Assembly: GCF_004320535.1 (NCBI RefSeq)
Contig: NZ_SIHY01000002.1
Coordinates: forward strand, 519,788 to 583,787
Origin: Arthrobacter sp. S41
GTDB taxonomy: Bacteria; Actinomycetota; Actinomycetes; Actinomycetales; Micrococcaceae
Reading direction: 5' to 3'
Length of the DNA: 64,000 nt
In this document: piece after piece, positions 32,884-43,126 of the stretch
Position numbering within the stretch: position 1 is the stretch's first letter
Layout: the number at the start of each line of letters is the position of its first letter
Made by a program: the position numbers and the translations under genes
Notes under the pieces: model-generated
Told to the model about the DNA's origin: nothing
Seen by the model: only the letters and a program-made list of their open reading frames with translations
Databases searched by the model: none

Positions 32884-34005
32884 ATGAGCACGGACATCCA
32901 AATTCCACAAAACCTTCTGCCCGCCGATGGTCGATTCGGTGCCGGACCCTCCAAGGTTCGCGCAGAACAGGTCCAGGCCATCGTCGACGCCGGGTCCAAG
33001 TTGTTGGGAACTTCCCACCGCCAGGCACCGGTAAAGAACCTTGTAGCTTCGGTTCAGACCGGGCTCAAGGAGATGTTTAGTGCCCCTGAAGGCTATGAAG
33101 TTCTTCTCGGCGTAGGTGGTTCGACCGCATTCTGGGACGCCGCAACCTTCAGCTTGGTTCGTAACAAAGCACAGCACCTGTCTTTCGGTGAGTTTGGTTC
33201 CAAATTCGCCAAGGCCACCGACAAAGCTCCATTCTTGGCAGCTTCCTCAATCATCGTTGGCGAGCCAGGCACCGTTCCTGAGCCAGTAGCTGAAGCAGAC
33301 GTTGACGTTTACGCATGGCCACAGAACGAAACTTCGACCGGTGCAGCAGCGCCGATCAAGCGCGTGGCCGGAGCCAATGAGGACGCATTGGTTGTCATTG
33401 ACGCCACCAGCGCCGCGGGAGGCCTGGATGTAGACCTAGCCGAAACCGACGTTTACTACTTCGCGCCACAGAAGAACTTCGCTTCAGACGGCGGACTGTG
33501 GCTTGCTTTTGTCTCCCCTGCGGCCATCGCCCGCATCGAGGAAATCGCAGCCACCGATCGTTGGATCCCAGACTTCTTGGATCTGAAGACCGCGTTGGAT
33601 AACTCGCTGAAGAACCAGACGTACAACACCCCGTCGCTAACCACGCTGGTTGGTCTTGACGCACAGATCAAGTGGATCAACTCCAATGGTGGACTGAAGT
33701 GGGCCGCGCAGCGCACCGCAGAATCCGCAGGCTTGATACAGGCTTGGGCCGAGGCATCAGAGATCGCCTCGCTTTACGTGGCCAAGGCTGAACACCGTTC
33801 GAACGTTATTTCCACCGTTGATTTTGACGACTCGGTAGATGCTTCGGCTATCGCCAAGGCGTTGCGCGCCAACGGTGTGGTTGACGTTGAGCCTTATCGA
33901 AAGCTCGGTCGCAACCAGCTGCGCATCGCAACCTTTGTTGCCATTGAGCCAAGTGACGTGGCGGCATTGCTTAAGTGCATTGACTACGTCATCGAGCAGC
34001 TCTAA
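32884..34005 (+). CDS. serC: Phosphoserine aminotransferase
   Basis: PLP enzyme converting 3-phosphohydroxypyruvate to phosphoserine. The 373-residue product is of the actinobacterial type: LPADGRFGAGPSKVR, TSHRQAPVKNLV, GGSTAFWDAATFSL, and the PLP lysine in YYFAPQKNFASDGGLWLAF. The start MSTDIQIPQNLL follows AAGAGGAGCGCG; the frame is open upstream, but that stretch is the promoter region shared with divergent ideR. Confidence 0.95.
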   Translation: MSTDIQIPQNLLPADGRFGAGPSKVRAEQVQAIVDAGSKLLGTSHRQAPVKNLVASVQTGLKEMFSAPEGYEVLLGVGGSTAFWDAATFSLVRNKAQHLSFGEFGSKFAKATDKAPFLAASSIIVGEPGTVPEPVAEADVDVYAWPQNETSTGAAAPIKRVAGANEDALVVIDATSAAGGLDVDLAETDVYYFAPQKNFASDGGLWLAFVSPAAIARIEEIAATDRWIPDFLDLKTALDNSLKNQTYNTPSLTTLVGLDAQIKWINSNGGLKWAAQRTAESAGLIQAWAEASEIASLYVAKAEHRSNVISTVDFDDSVDASAIAKALRANGVVDVEPYRKLGRNQLRIATFVAIEPSDVAALLKCIDYVIEQL

Positions 34006-34014
34006 GAAGCAGAC

Positions 34015-34075
34015 AAAGAAGCGGGAGCTTCGAAGGATCGGTTTAGACCAATTCTTCGAAGCTCCCGCTTCTTTT
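34015..34075. terminator. Bidirectional terminator after serC
   Basis: About 20-base arms, AAAGAAGCGGGAGCTTCGAA at 34015 and its complement ending TTCTTT near 34074, then TTATT. It lies between convergent serC and the DUF3027 gene. Confidence 0.85.
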
Positions 34076-34083
34076 ATTAAGTG

Positions 34084-34689
34084 TTAGCTGTCTTTGCGCG
34101 TGCGATTACGCTGGGCAGCGCGACGGCGTGCCGCGGTGCGTTGCGCGGTCCTGCGACGACGAACCTGACGTCGAGCCGGCGACTTATGCGGCTGAAGCTC
34201 GTCATCATCCTGTTCCGCGTCATCATCAGCTGGTTCTTGATCAGCGCGTTCCTGGTCAGCTGATTCGCTGTCCGCCTGCGGCTGTGATGGCTCCTCGGAA
34301 TCCGATGCCGGCACTTGCTCAGCGGACTCGCCGGCGGCTTCGGCAGCGTCTGCTGCCTTGGCCGCTTCAATTTCTTCCTTAGCCAAGCGGTCAGCCCATG
34401 GAACCCAGGCTGGGGCTAACAAAGAACCCTCACCGGCAATAATGCCAACTTCGCATACCGTGAGGTCCTTGGCCTTAGCCCGTGGAACCCGGGCGACAGT
34501 AGCGAACCAAGTCCATCCCTGATATCCCTTTTTATAGGAGACAAATCGATGGGTGACAAGTCGCTCGCCTTCGGCGGTCACCCCGAGGTATTCGCCGATT
34601 TCGGACGCGCTAGCAATCTCTGCCAGCGCGACACGAGCAGGTTCTACTGCGTCGGCGAGGATGGTGTCCAACTTAGGTTTACGGGCCAT
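34084..34689 (-). CDS. DUF3027-domain protein
   Basis: A 201-residue protein. The conserved N-terminal DUF3027 domain (about 1-110: LADAVEPARVALAEI, HRFVSYKKGYQGWTWFATVAR, PAWVPWADRL) is followed by a highly acidic stretch (Asp/Glu/Gln-rich, about 115-165) and a strongly basic Arg-rich tail. The family is restricted to Actinobacteria and uncharacterised. It lies 3 bases after the cold-shock gene, so the two are almost certainly co-transcribed. The acid-then-base tail suggests nucleic-acid or ribosome contact, which is inference. Confidence 0.85.
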   Translation of the reverse strand: MARKPKLDTILADAVEPARVALAEIASASEIGEYLGVTAEGERLVTHRFVSYKKGYQGWTWFATVARVPRAKAKDLTVCEVGIIAGEGSLLAPAWVPWADRLAKEEIEAAKAADAAEAAGESAEQVPASDSEEPSQPQADSESADQERADQEPADDDAEQDDDELQPHKSPARRQVRRRRTAQRTAARRRAAQRNRTRKDS

Positions 34690-34692
34690 TAT

Positions 34693-35076
34693 TTATGCGT
34701 CCAGATCGTCGGCTACCGCACGAAGTACGGTAGCAACCTTCTTGCCATATGCCTGTTCAGGATAACGCCCCTTGTGCAAGCTATTGGAAACGTTGTCGAG
34801 CAGCTTGATCAGATCCTCAATGAGGACGGCTTCAGCTTCCGGTTTTTTGCGCTTAGCGCGAGCCACTGAAGGGGCCTGTTCGAGCAACCGCAAGCTCAGT
34901 GCCTGCGGGCCACGCCGTCCGTCAGCCACACCGAACTCCAAACGAGTACCGGGGCGCAGATCATGAACGCCTTCAGGCAACGCGGCCGCGTTGACGTAAA
35001 TCTCTTTGCCATCCTCTGCGGTAATAAAACCGAAGCCCTTGGCCTTTTCGTACCATTTAACCTTGCCGCTAGGCAT
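34693..35076 (-). CDS. Cold-shock-domain protein with C-terminal extension
   Basis: An RNA/DNA-binding protein with a cold-shock domain at residues 1-65 (GKVKWYEKAKGFGFITAEDGKEIYV), carrying the RNP-1-like KGFGFI; the RNP-2-like strand is degraded (EIYVNAAAL instead of DVFVHxSAI). A helical basic extension of about 60 residues follows, as in the actinobacterial longer subfamily. ATG 35076 is preferred; GTG 35082 is 6 bases upstream. It is first gene of a two-gene operon with the DUF3027 protein. Confidence 0.87.
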   Translation of the reverse strand: MPSGKVKWYEKAKGFGFITAEDGKEIYVNAAALPEGVHDLRPGTRLEFGVADGRRGPQALSLRLLEQAPSVARAKRKKPEAEAVLIEDLIKLLDNVSNSLHKGRYPEQAYGKKVATVLRAVADDLDA

Positions 35077-35327
35077 GATCACTTACCTCGTTCGTTCTTA
35101 GCTAAGTTGCATAACCGAGCTCTGCCCTACGTTATGCATTTTCATTCGTAGGATTTCGCGGAGTCACAGCCGGGATTCTTCTTTGCTTCTTGCCGGGTAC
35201 TCAACCTACGAAATCGCTTCAAGTCCTTTATCTAAGATTATGTCATCTACCGCGCACAATTCATCTTTGTGCGCTTTGGGATTGCTTTACGCGTTGCCTG
35301 TGCCTGAACGACGCTAAGCTAGAGGTT

Positions 35328-35546
35328 GTGAGCACTACATCCAAAACTATGACGGTCATTTCACGTTTGGCGATCATCATCGCCGTACTTTCGGCTCTCG
35401 CATTGATTGGCACGCTCGTTCTTTATTTTCAGAACATCGCTATCCCCGCTTTAGTGATGGCTTTCGCCGTATGGGGCCTTCCGCTGGCCTTTATCCTGGG
35501 CATCGTTGTTGTCATAGGCAATATCGTCAAACGACGCAACACCTAA
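35328..35546 (+). CDS. Small two-helix membrane protein
   Basis: A 72-residue product, VSTTSKTMTVISRLAI then two hydrophobic segments (IIIAVLSALALIGTLVLYF and ALVMAFAVWGLPLAFILGIVVVIG), ending in KRRNT. Start is GTG 35328. A TAAGCT hexamer ends about 7 bases upstream, so the message may be leaderless. The frame is open further back to 35190, but that stretch lacks a start site and is low-quality. Family unknown; it precedes a two-component pair by 60 bases. Confidence 0.65.
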   Translation: MSTTSKTMTVISRLAIIIAVLSALALIGTLVLYFQNIAIPALVMAFAVWGLPLAFILGIVVVIGNIVKRRNT

Positions 35547-35604
35547 AAAACAGAATCAGCTCTCGCTCAGCTAGCTCCCAGACTTCTTGTGCAAACTGGA
35601 GTTC

Positions 35605-36312
35605 ATGAGTGCAAAACCGACTGAAGCAAAACTTCTTGTAGTTGACGACGAACCAAATATCCGCGAACTTCTCTCCACTTCGCTGCGCTTCGCTGGTTTC
35701 GAGGTTGTTGCCGCTGCCAATGGTCGCGAGGCACTAGCTGCCGTAGAAGCAGACGAACCAGACCTTGCAGTTCTTGATGTCATGCTTCCAGACATGGATG
35801 GTTTCACCATCACCCGCAAGCTGCGTGCCGCCGGCCGCCACTTCCCTGTTCTTTACCTCACCGCTCGTGATGACACCAGCGACAAGGTCACCGGCTTGAC
35901 CGTTGGCGGCGATGACTATGTCACCAAGCCATTTAGCCTGGACGAGGTGGTCGCGCGTATCCGTGCGGTACTGCGCCGCACTTCCAACGGCGAAGAAGAA
36001 AGCGCCACCATCGTGGTTGCCGACCTTGAGCTGGATGACGACGCACATGAGGTAACTCGCGCCGGTGAGGTTATTGACCTCTCCCCTACCGAGTTCAAGC
36101 TGCTGCGCTACCTGATGATGAACCCTAACCGCGTGCTCTCCAAGTCACAGATCCTGGATCATGTGTGGGAGTACGACTTCAACGGAGACGCATCAATCGT
36201 TGAATCCTACATTTCCTACCTGCGTCGCAAGGTTGACCGCCCTGAATGGCCTGCACTGATTCAGACCAAGCGTGGCGTGGGCTACCTGATGCGCACCCCA
36301 GATCGTCGCTAG
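35605..36312 (+). CDS. OmpR-family response regulator, PhoP-like
   Basis: A 235-residue regulator. The receiver domain has LLVVDDEPNIRELL, the phospho-acceptor Asp in VLDVMLPDMDGF, and GGDDYVTKPFSLDEVVARI. The C-terminal winged helix includes LSPTEFKLLRYLMMNPNRVLSKSQILDHVWEYDFNGDASIVESYISYLRRKVD. The wording is close to mycobacterial PhoP. The start at 35605 has CTGGAG just upstream. The histidine kinase begins 40 bases downstream, so this is a two-component operon. Phosphate, Mg or envelope stress are possible signals; not determined. Confidence 0.93.
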   Translation: MSAKPTEAKLLVVDDEPNIRELLSTSLRFAGFEVVAAANGREALAAVEADEPDLAVLDVMLPDMDGFTITRKLRAAGRHFPVLYLTARDDTSDKVTGLTVGGDDYVTKPFSLDEVVARIRAVLRRTSNGEEESATIVVADLELDDDAHEVTRAGEVIDLSPTEFKLLRYLMMNPNRVLSKSQILDHVWEYDFNGDASIVESYISYLRRKVDRPEWPALIQTKRGVGYLMRTPDRR

Positions 36313-36352
36313 GAATTCTTCGAGTAGTAAAGAGGGCTTGTAAGGTCAGCAT

Positions 36353-37891
36353 ATGAAGTCGATCCGGGCCCATTGGCGCCGTACCTCAATGAGGACCAAG
36401 CTCGTCATCGTCATGCTCGGGCTGATGGTCTTCGCCATCGTTGCCACCGCGCTGAGCTCAGCACACACGCTGAGGATTTCGATGACCAAGCAAATCGACG
36501 TTCAGCTCAACGCTTCGTGGCCCACGATGGCCTACGGGCTTAACAAGGCCTACGTTCATTCGCTGAACGAAGACGGTACAAGCTCCGATTTTGACCCAAC
36601 CTTGATGGGCCTGAATAGCTCATATGCCGACATCCGCGATGCCGATGGCACGCTGGTGTACGTGATGCCTCGATCGCGCGTTGCACCGACCAACGGCTCC
36701 GATCAACCGCTACTGGATCCACAAGAGATCCAGAAGCTTGCAGAACATCCTCTGGTGCCCTCCACCGTGCCCGGTAGCTATCGCAACTCGGCAGGGTGGC
36801 GCACCATGATGGTGCCCTTACAGAGCAGCAATCTGAACCTATTCTTGGCTCTTCCGTTGGATCATGTGAACACCACGGTGCGGCAAACCGCCGTATTGGT
36901 GCTTTCAACCGGTATGCTTGCAGCCCTCTTGATGTCCATGATCGCCTACGGGCTCACCGGCAGGTCTCTGCGACCGCTGATTAATGTGGAGCGCACCGCC
37001 TCGATGATTGCCGATGGTGATCTCTCCCAGCGTGTGAAGGACTACCCGTCAGAAACCGAAGTCGGCCGGCTCTCCCGCTCGCTGAACGCGATGCTGGCGC
37101 AAATTGAAAAGGCCTTCCTGGACCGCGAAGCCTCGGAACGCAAGATGCGCCGATTTATTCAGGACGCCTCTCATGAGTTGCGCACTCCGCTGGTGACCAT
37201 TCAGGGCTACTCCGAGTTTTACCGCTACGGTGGCTTGGCTGATCCTGAGGCGATGGACTCGGCCATGGGCCGCATTGAAGCTGAATCCAAACGCATGGCC
37301 CGACTGGTCGAAGACCTGTTGATGCTGGCCCGACTTGATGAGCAGCGCCCCATGGAGAAGCAATCGGTGGACTTGCTGGTTCTTGGCCAAGATGCGGTGG
37401 AAGACACCAAGGTGAGAGCACCGGATCGAACGGTGAAGCTCGTGGGTCTAACTACCGAGCGCCCCAGCCCGGCTAGCACGCTGGGTGATGACGCACGAAT
37501 CCGCCAGATCATCGCCAACCTGATCACCAACGCACTGCGCTACACCCCTGAGGGCACGCCGATTGAGATTGCCGTGGGCGTCCGGTCGTTGGTGGCTGGT
37601 GCCATGGATGCGGTGGTTGAAGTTCGCGACCATGGGCCGGGCATTCCTCCCGATGATGCCAAGCGTATCTTCGAGCGCTTCTACCGTGCCGACAGCTCCC
37701 GCCAGCGAGAAACTGGAGGCTCGGGACTAGGTCTAGCCATCGTTGCCGCGATCGTGCAGCAACATGGTGGCTCTGTGGCACTTTCCGATACTCCTGGTGG
37801 CGGTGCGACCATGTCGATTTCGATGCCGTACGTCCCCGTAGTTGAACGCCCTGAACCAGAGATCGACGACGAAAACTCAACCGGCTCATAA
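36353..37891 (+). CDS. Membrane sensor histidine kinase, PhoR-like
   Basis: A 512-residue kinase: first membrane helix about 17-36 (LVIVMLGLMVFAIVATALSS), extracellular sensor about 37-180, second helix about 183-205 (VLVLSTGMLAALLMSMIAYGL), HAMP (RPLINVERTASMIADGDLSQRV), phospho-acceptor His in DASHELRTPL, then ATP-binding N box ANLITNALRYTPEG, DHGPGIP and GGSGLGLAIV. It pairs with the regulator immediately upstream. All catalytic boxes are intact. The ligand is unknown. Confidence 0.93.
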   Translation: MKSIRAHWRRTSMRTKLVIVMLGLMVFAIVATALSSAHTLRISMTKQIDVQLNASWPTMAYGLNKAYVHSLNEDGTSSDFDPTLMGLNSSYADIRDADGTLVYVMPRSRVAPTNGSDQPLLDPQEIQKLAEHPLVPSTVPGSYRNSAGWRTMMVPLQSSNLNLFLALPLDHVNTTVRQTAVLVLSTGMLAALLMSMIAYGLTGRSLRPLINVERTASMIADGDLSQRVKDYPSETEVGRLSRSLNAMLAQIEKAFLDREASERKMRRFIQDASHELRTPLVTIQGYSEFYRYGGLADPEAMDSAMGRIEAESKRMARLVEDLLMLARLDEQRPMEKQSVDLLVLGQDAVEDTKVRAPDRTVKLVGLTTERPSPASTLGDDARIRQIIANLITNALRYTPEGTPIEIAVGVRSLVAGAMDAVVEVRDHGPGIPPDDAKRIFERFYRADSSRQRETGGSGLGLAIVAAIVQQHGGSVALSDTPGGGATMSISMPYVPVVERPEPEIDDENSTGS

Positions 37892-38007
37892 CCTTCAGGG
37901 CTAGGTTTATCCACATTCAGCACCGCTACCGCACAGCGCAGGCAGGATCCTTTCTAGTTTGGTTGCATCGACTAACCGACACAGCCATCAAGGAAAGGAT
38001 GAATTCC

Positions 38008-38298
38008 ATGAGCACGTTCTCCACCAATACCGGTGAGATGCAGGTCAAATCGCAGGCGGTCATGAACACCATTGATCGTTTACGTCATGAAGTTTCGACG
38101 ATGCAAATGAATCTAGACCAACTACAGAGCACTTGGCAGGGTTCTGCTGCCGCATCATTCCAGTCCATCGTTGTTGAATGGCGTTCCACCCATGTGCAAA
38201 TTGAAGAAGCGCTGAGCAGTATTGCTGCGGCCCTGAATCATGCGTCGATGCAGTACGAGGAAGTGGAGCAGGTCAACACCTCGCTGTTCCGCTACTAG
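38008..38298 (+). CDS. WXG100 (ESAT-6-like) protein
   Basis: A 96-residue helical-hairpin protein. The WXG turn is LQSTWQGSAAASFQ near the middle, flanked by two amphipathic helices, which is the ESX/Type VII secretion substrate format. The ATG at 38008 follows AGGAAAGG at suitable distance; ATG 37999 is the alternative. No other esx, eccC or PE/PPE-like genes are in the window, so it is a solitary substrate or chaperone-like protein whose secretion machine is elsewhere. Confidence 0.9.
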   Translation: MSTFSTNTGEMQVKSQAVMNTIDRLRHEVSTMQMNLDQLQSTWQGSAAASFQSIVVEWRSTHVQIEEALSSIAAALNHASMQYEEVEQVNTSLFRY

Positions 38299-38341
38299 CC
38301 CTGTGGCAACAACGCGGCTGGTTGATCAGTAGGCTTAGTCC

Positions 38342-39232
38342 ATGAGTATTCTGATCGACCCGCCGCGTTGGCCTGCGCACGGTACGCTCTTTTCCCATTT
38401 GGTTTCGGATCGCTCCCTCAAAGAGCTCCACGAATTCGCCAAAGACCAAGAAATCTCTTCTAGGGCGTTCGACAAGGACCACTACGACGTTCCTCAGGAA
38501 CGTTACGCGCAGTTGGTTCAGGCAGGCGCACAAGAGGTCAGCGGTGGCCAGCTAGTGCGCACCCTGGTCTCTTCAGGATTACGCATCCCAGCCAAGTATC
38601 GTCCAGAAAAACTCGATGGTATCTTGCTACGTCGCTGGGCTCACACCCTACCCACCGAACCGCGCATGGGTAAGGAACTACTGAAAATGTGGTCCCAAGC
38701 CCATCGCTACTATCACGACCGCGTTCATCTGCTCTCTGTGCTCGAAGCCATTGACCAGCTGGCTAAGGGCAAGGTGCACAGTGAAGAACTGATGCAACTG
38801 CAGTTGGCTGCGTGGTTCCACGATGCGGTCTACGACGGCACAAGCGAAGATGAATTTAAGTCTGCGGTGCTCGCCCGTGAACTCTTGGAGGGCATACTCT
38901 CATCCGCCTCGGTTGCCCGAATCAGCGAACTGGTGATGCTCACCGCTAGCCATGATCCTGCTGAGTCTAACGTCCTGGGACGGATTCTGTGCGACGCAGA
39001 TCTAGAAGTTTTGGCCCGGCCCCAGCCGGCCTATGAACGCTATGCTCAGGCGATCTATCAAGAATATGCGCACCTGCCACAAAGCGTGCTGGCTGCCGGG
39101 CGCATCAAGATTCTCTCGGCCCTGGTGTCCAAGGCTTCAATCTACGGTACGCAAGACGGACGCGAACTTTGGGAATTAGCTGCTCGTGCCAACCTGAACC
39201 GGGAATTGAATTTGCTCCACACCTGGCTCTAG
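38342..39232 (+). CDS. DUF4031-HD domain fusion protein
   Basis: A 296-residue protein with two domains. The N-terminal DUF4031 (about 1-85: MSILIDPPRWPAHGTLFSHLVSD, FDKDHYDVPQERY) is fused to a predicted HD-type metal phosphohydrolase (about 110-296) with HRYYHDRVHLLSVL, the HD pair in AAWFHDAVYDGTSEDE, and the distal CDADLEVLARP. The HD part could hydrolyse nucleotides. Both domains are uncharacterised biochemically as far as I know. It lies 43 bases after the WXG100 gene and before a bidirectional terminator. Confidence 0.82.
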   Translation: MSILIDPPRWPAHGTLFSHLVSDRSLKELHEFAKDQEISSRAFDKDHYDVPQERYAQLVQAGAQEVSGGQLVRTLVSSGLRIPAKYRPEKLDGILLRRWAHTLPTEPRMGKELLKMWSQAHRYYHDRVHLLSVLEAIDQLAKGKVHSEELMQLQLAAWFHDAVYDGTSEDEFKSAVLARELLEGILSSASVARISELVMLTASHDPAESNVLGRILCDADLEVLARPQPAYERYAQAIYQEYAHLPQSVLAAGRIKILSALVSKASIYGTQDGRELWELAARANLNRELNLLHTWL

Positions 39233-39257
39233 CACTTGTTTTGCGCTGGTTAAGAAA

Positions 39258-39294
39258 CTGATGGCCTGGTACCTTGTGGGTACCAGGCCATCAG
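39258..39294. terminator. Bidirectional terminator
   Basis: Perfect 16-base arms (39258-39273 and 39279-39294) with a 5-base loop, between the HD protein (+) and groL (-). Confidence 0.85.
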
Positions 39295-39330
39295 CTTAGT
39301 TAATGCGCTACATCTGCAGCAGGGGGCTTA

Positions 39331-41070
<1,740 letters not shown>

Positions 41071-41184
41071 TCAGCTCTCGCTATCTGAGGTATTCTCAGC
41101 ACCCTGCCCGTACTTGGCTAGACCGCGGCTTCAAAATTCCAATAGGAACGCAAAAGCCGACCGGCGTTAGCAGTCGCAACGCAA

Positions 41185-41228
41185 GAGTGCTAATACAAAT
41201 ATTGGCACTCTCGCATGGCGAGTGCAAG
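41185..41228 (-). promoter_or_regulatory. CIRCE operator (HrcA site) with a third half-site
   Basis: TTGGCACTC (41202-41210), nine bases, GAGTGCAAG (41220-41228) is the CIRCE arrangement with two deviations from the TTAGCACTC-N9-GAGTGCTAA consensus. An additional perfect half-site GAGTGCTAA sits at 41185-41193, so three half-sites line up as right-left-right. The HrcA repressor would control groL here. It lies in the groL upstream region. Confidence 0.88.
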
Positions 41229-41263
41229 CCGATCGGCTCTGAGCGAATTGAATTGTTACTGAA

Positions 41264-41863
41264 TTATTTGTTCAGTTCCAGCGGGTCATCGGATCCGATG
41301 ACCACAGTGACTCGATTAGGGACGTTCTCGGTCTGCAAAACATCGTCAATATTTAGGGCTTCGGCCGCTTTTTCTGCGGTGATCCGTTCGGCCTCTGACA
41401 TGTAATAAACCGTCGAAGTCTCGGCAGGCTTGTTCCAGTTGTCGGTCACGATGTTGGTGAAGCCGGCTTCAGTCACGGCTTCTTTGCCAGCACTGGCTAC
41501 CCCAGCAACACTGGCGGCGTTGTAAACACCGATGCGTTGATCAAACAGGACATCTGCGTCATCAATGGTGCTGGACTCAGAAGCGGATTCGCTGGCGCTT
41601 GGCTCCTGCGATTCATTTTCATCGGTGGGCGAAGTGCTTTCGCTTCCACCGGCTCCGGCGATGCTGTCCTTGAGTTGCGGAGCAAAGACAAAGGACGCAG
41701 CACCGATGATCAGCACGATCACGGCAGCCAACACTACCCACAGCAACTTGCCACCGGTCGACTTTGAGGTAGCAGACTGCGCCCATCCGTGTGCGTGGTG
41801 TGAACCCACACGGGTGTTGAACTCCGGTACGCGATCAAATTCGTCACGCGGGTAGTTGGTCAT
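41264..41863 (-). CDS. LytR C-terminal-domain membrane protein
   Basis: A 199-residue protein: short cytoplasmic N-terminus, one membrane helix (about 39-60: LLWVVLAAVIVLIIGAASFVF), a Ser/Glu/Asp-rich linker (about 70-100), then a LytR_C domain (IGVYNAASVAGVASAGKEAVTEAGF and the VTVVIGSDD terminus). The domain is usually found on the C-terminus of LCP ligases; here it is stand-alone. It follows the DUF3263 gene by 42 bases and is likely co-transcribed. An envelope role is inferred. Confidence 0.85.
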   Translation of the reverse strand: MTNYPRDEFDRVPEFNTRVGSHHAHGWAQSATSKSTGGKLLWVVLAAVIVLIIGAASFVFAPQLKDSIAGAGGSESTSPTDENESQEPSASESASESSTIDDADVLFDQRIGVYNAASVAGVASAGKEAVTEAGFTNIVTDNWNKPAETSTVYYMSEAERITAEKAAEALNIDDVLQTENVPNRVTVVIGSDDPLELNK

Positions 41864-41905
41864 TCTTGTCCTTGCTCGAGGTCTAACTGGTCACGGCAGG
41901 CTGGG

Positions 41906-42196
41906 TTATCTCCCCGAGCCGACCTTACCGCCCACACGACGTTTTGTTGAACGTGTTCTGCGTAGTCGCTTTACCAGCATCGGGTCGTAGGCCATGGCCG
42001 CATCCGTTTCTATCAGCTGGTTCAGCAGCTGATAGTAGTTGGTTGGAGACATAGAAAACTGCTTGGTGATCGCTTGTTCCTTGGCTCCCGCATACTTCCA
42101 CCACAACTTTTCCAAGCTCAGGATCTGTTGTGAACGCTCATCAAGTTCCGAGTCTGGATTCATTACAAAATCTGCCAATAACTCGTTCTCTGCCAT
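41906..42196 (-). CDS. DUF3263-domain protein
   Basis: A 96-residue protein. The helical domain (LDERSQQILSLEKLWWKYAGAKEQAITKQFSMSPTNYYQLLNQLIE) matches DUF3263, a helix-turn-helix-like family of Actinobacteria, followed by an Arg-rich tail. It is usually paired with a LytR_C protein as here, which suggests a linked but unknown function. Possible DNA binding is inference from the fold. Confidence 0.85.
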   Translation of the reverse strand: MAENELLADFVMNPDSELDERSQQILSLEKLWWKYAGAKEQAITKQFSMSPTNYYQLLNQLIETDAAMAYDPMLVKRLRRTRSTKRRVGGKVGSGR

Positions 42197-42352
42197 GCGT
42201 TCTCACCTCGGTCCTCAGCTCAGTTTTTATGTGTCTCGGCCATGCTTGTACTCCACCGTTGGTAGACATACCACCGATATTCTAACCAATCAGCATGCCT
42301 ATCGCCGTGTGGCCGGGCACAGGCACGCCAGAAAAACGGCACAATTGCACCT

Positions 42353-43126
42353 ATGGATGAAATGCAACAAGCCCTTTTTGACGCTCCACGGCCCCCGCAG
42401 GCTGCGGTGTATGCCCCGGGTGATTTCCCCTTTTTCCACGGAGCTCAATCCATGTCAGATCAGGGTTTCATCGCCACTGATTGGGTAGTACCGCTATCGG
42501 CTACGGACAATATTCTTCGTGATCTAGCCATCAAATTGGCCGAACGCTCCGCTCAGGGCGAAGTGATCCTGCCCGAGCCTAAGGTGATGTTTCGCGCACT
42601 GGCATTGCCATTGGCCGAAGTCAAAGTCCTGATTATTGGCCAAGATCCGTACCCCACACCGGGGCACCCCAATGGTCTGGCCTTCGCAGCCAATAAGCCG
42701 GTCCGCCCATTGCCCCGTTCGCTGGGCAACATCTATAAGGAACTTCAGGCTGATCTTGGTATCGCTCCGGTCGCTCATCCGGACCTAAGCGCCTGGCAGT
42801 CCCAGGGCGTACTGCTGCTAAATCAGGTCCTGTCAGTGTCCGCAGGCCAGGCTGGGGCGCACCAGAAACTCGGTTGGGCTCCGGTTATTGAGGCGATCTT
42901 GGCAGCCCTGAACGAACGAGCGAATCCTCCGGTGGCAATTCTGTGGGGCAACCACGCGCAGAAGCTCTCCCCGTCGCTATCCAACGTTCCCCAACTGCGT
43001 AGCGCCCATCCCTCACCGTTGTCCGCCTCGCGAGGATTCTTTGGCTCAAAACCGTTTTCAGAAACCAATCGGCTCCTATCCCTTCAGGGACAGAAGCCGA
43101 TTAATTGGTCGTTGCCGGTAGCTTAG
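42353..43126 (+). CDS. ung: Uracil-DNA glycosylase
   Basis: Removes uracil from DNA. The catalytic motif GQDPYPTPGHPNGLAFA, VLLLNQVLSVSAGQAGAH and the HPSPLSASRGFF motif are all present. The frame from 42353 gives 257 residues; an internal ATG at 42452 (MSDQGFIATDW) gives about 224, the usual length, so the true start may be there. The stop overlaps the stop of the convergent ThrE gene by 3 bases. Function is firm. Confidence 0.95.
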   Translation: MDEMQQALFDAPRPPQAAVYAPGDFPFFHGAQSMSDQGFIATDWVVPLSATDNILRDLAIKLAERSAQGEVILPEPKVMFRALALPLAEVKVLIIGQDPYPTPGHPNGLAFAANKPVRPLPRSLGNIYKELQADLGIAPVAHPDLSAWQSQGVLLLNQVLSVSAGQAGAHQKLGWAPVIEAILAALNERANPPVAILWGNHAQKLSPSLSNVPQLRSAHPSPLSASRGFFGSKPFSETNRLLSLQGQKPINWSLPVA

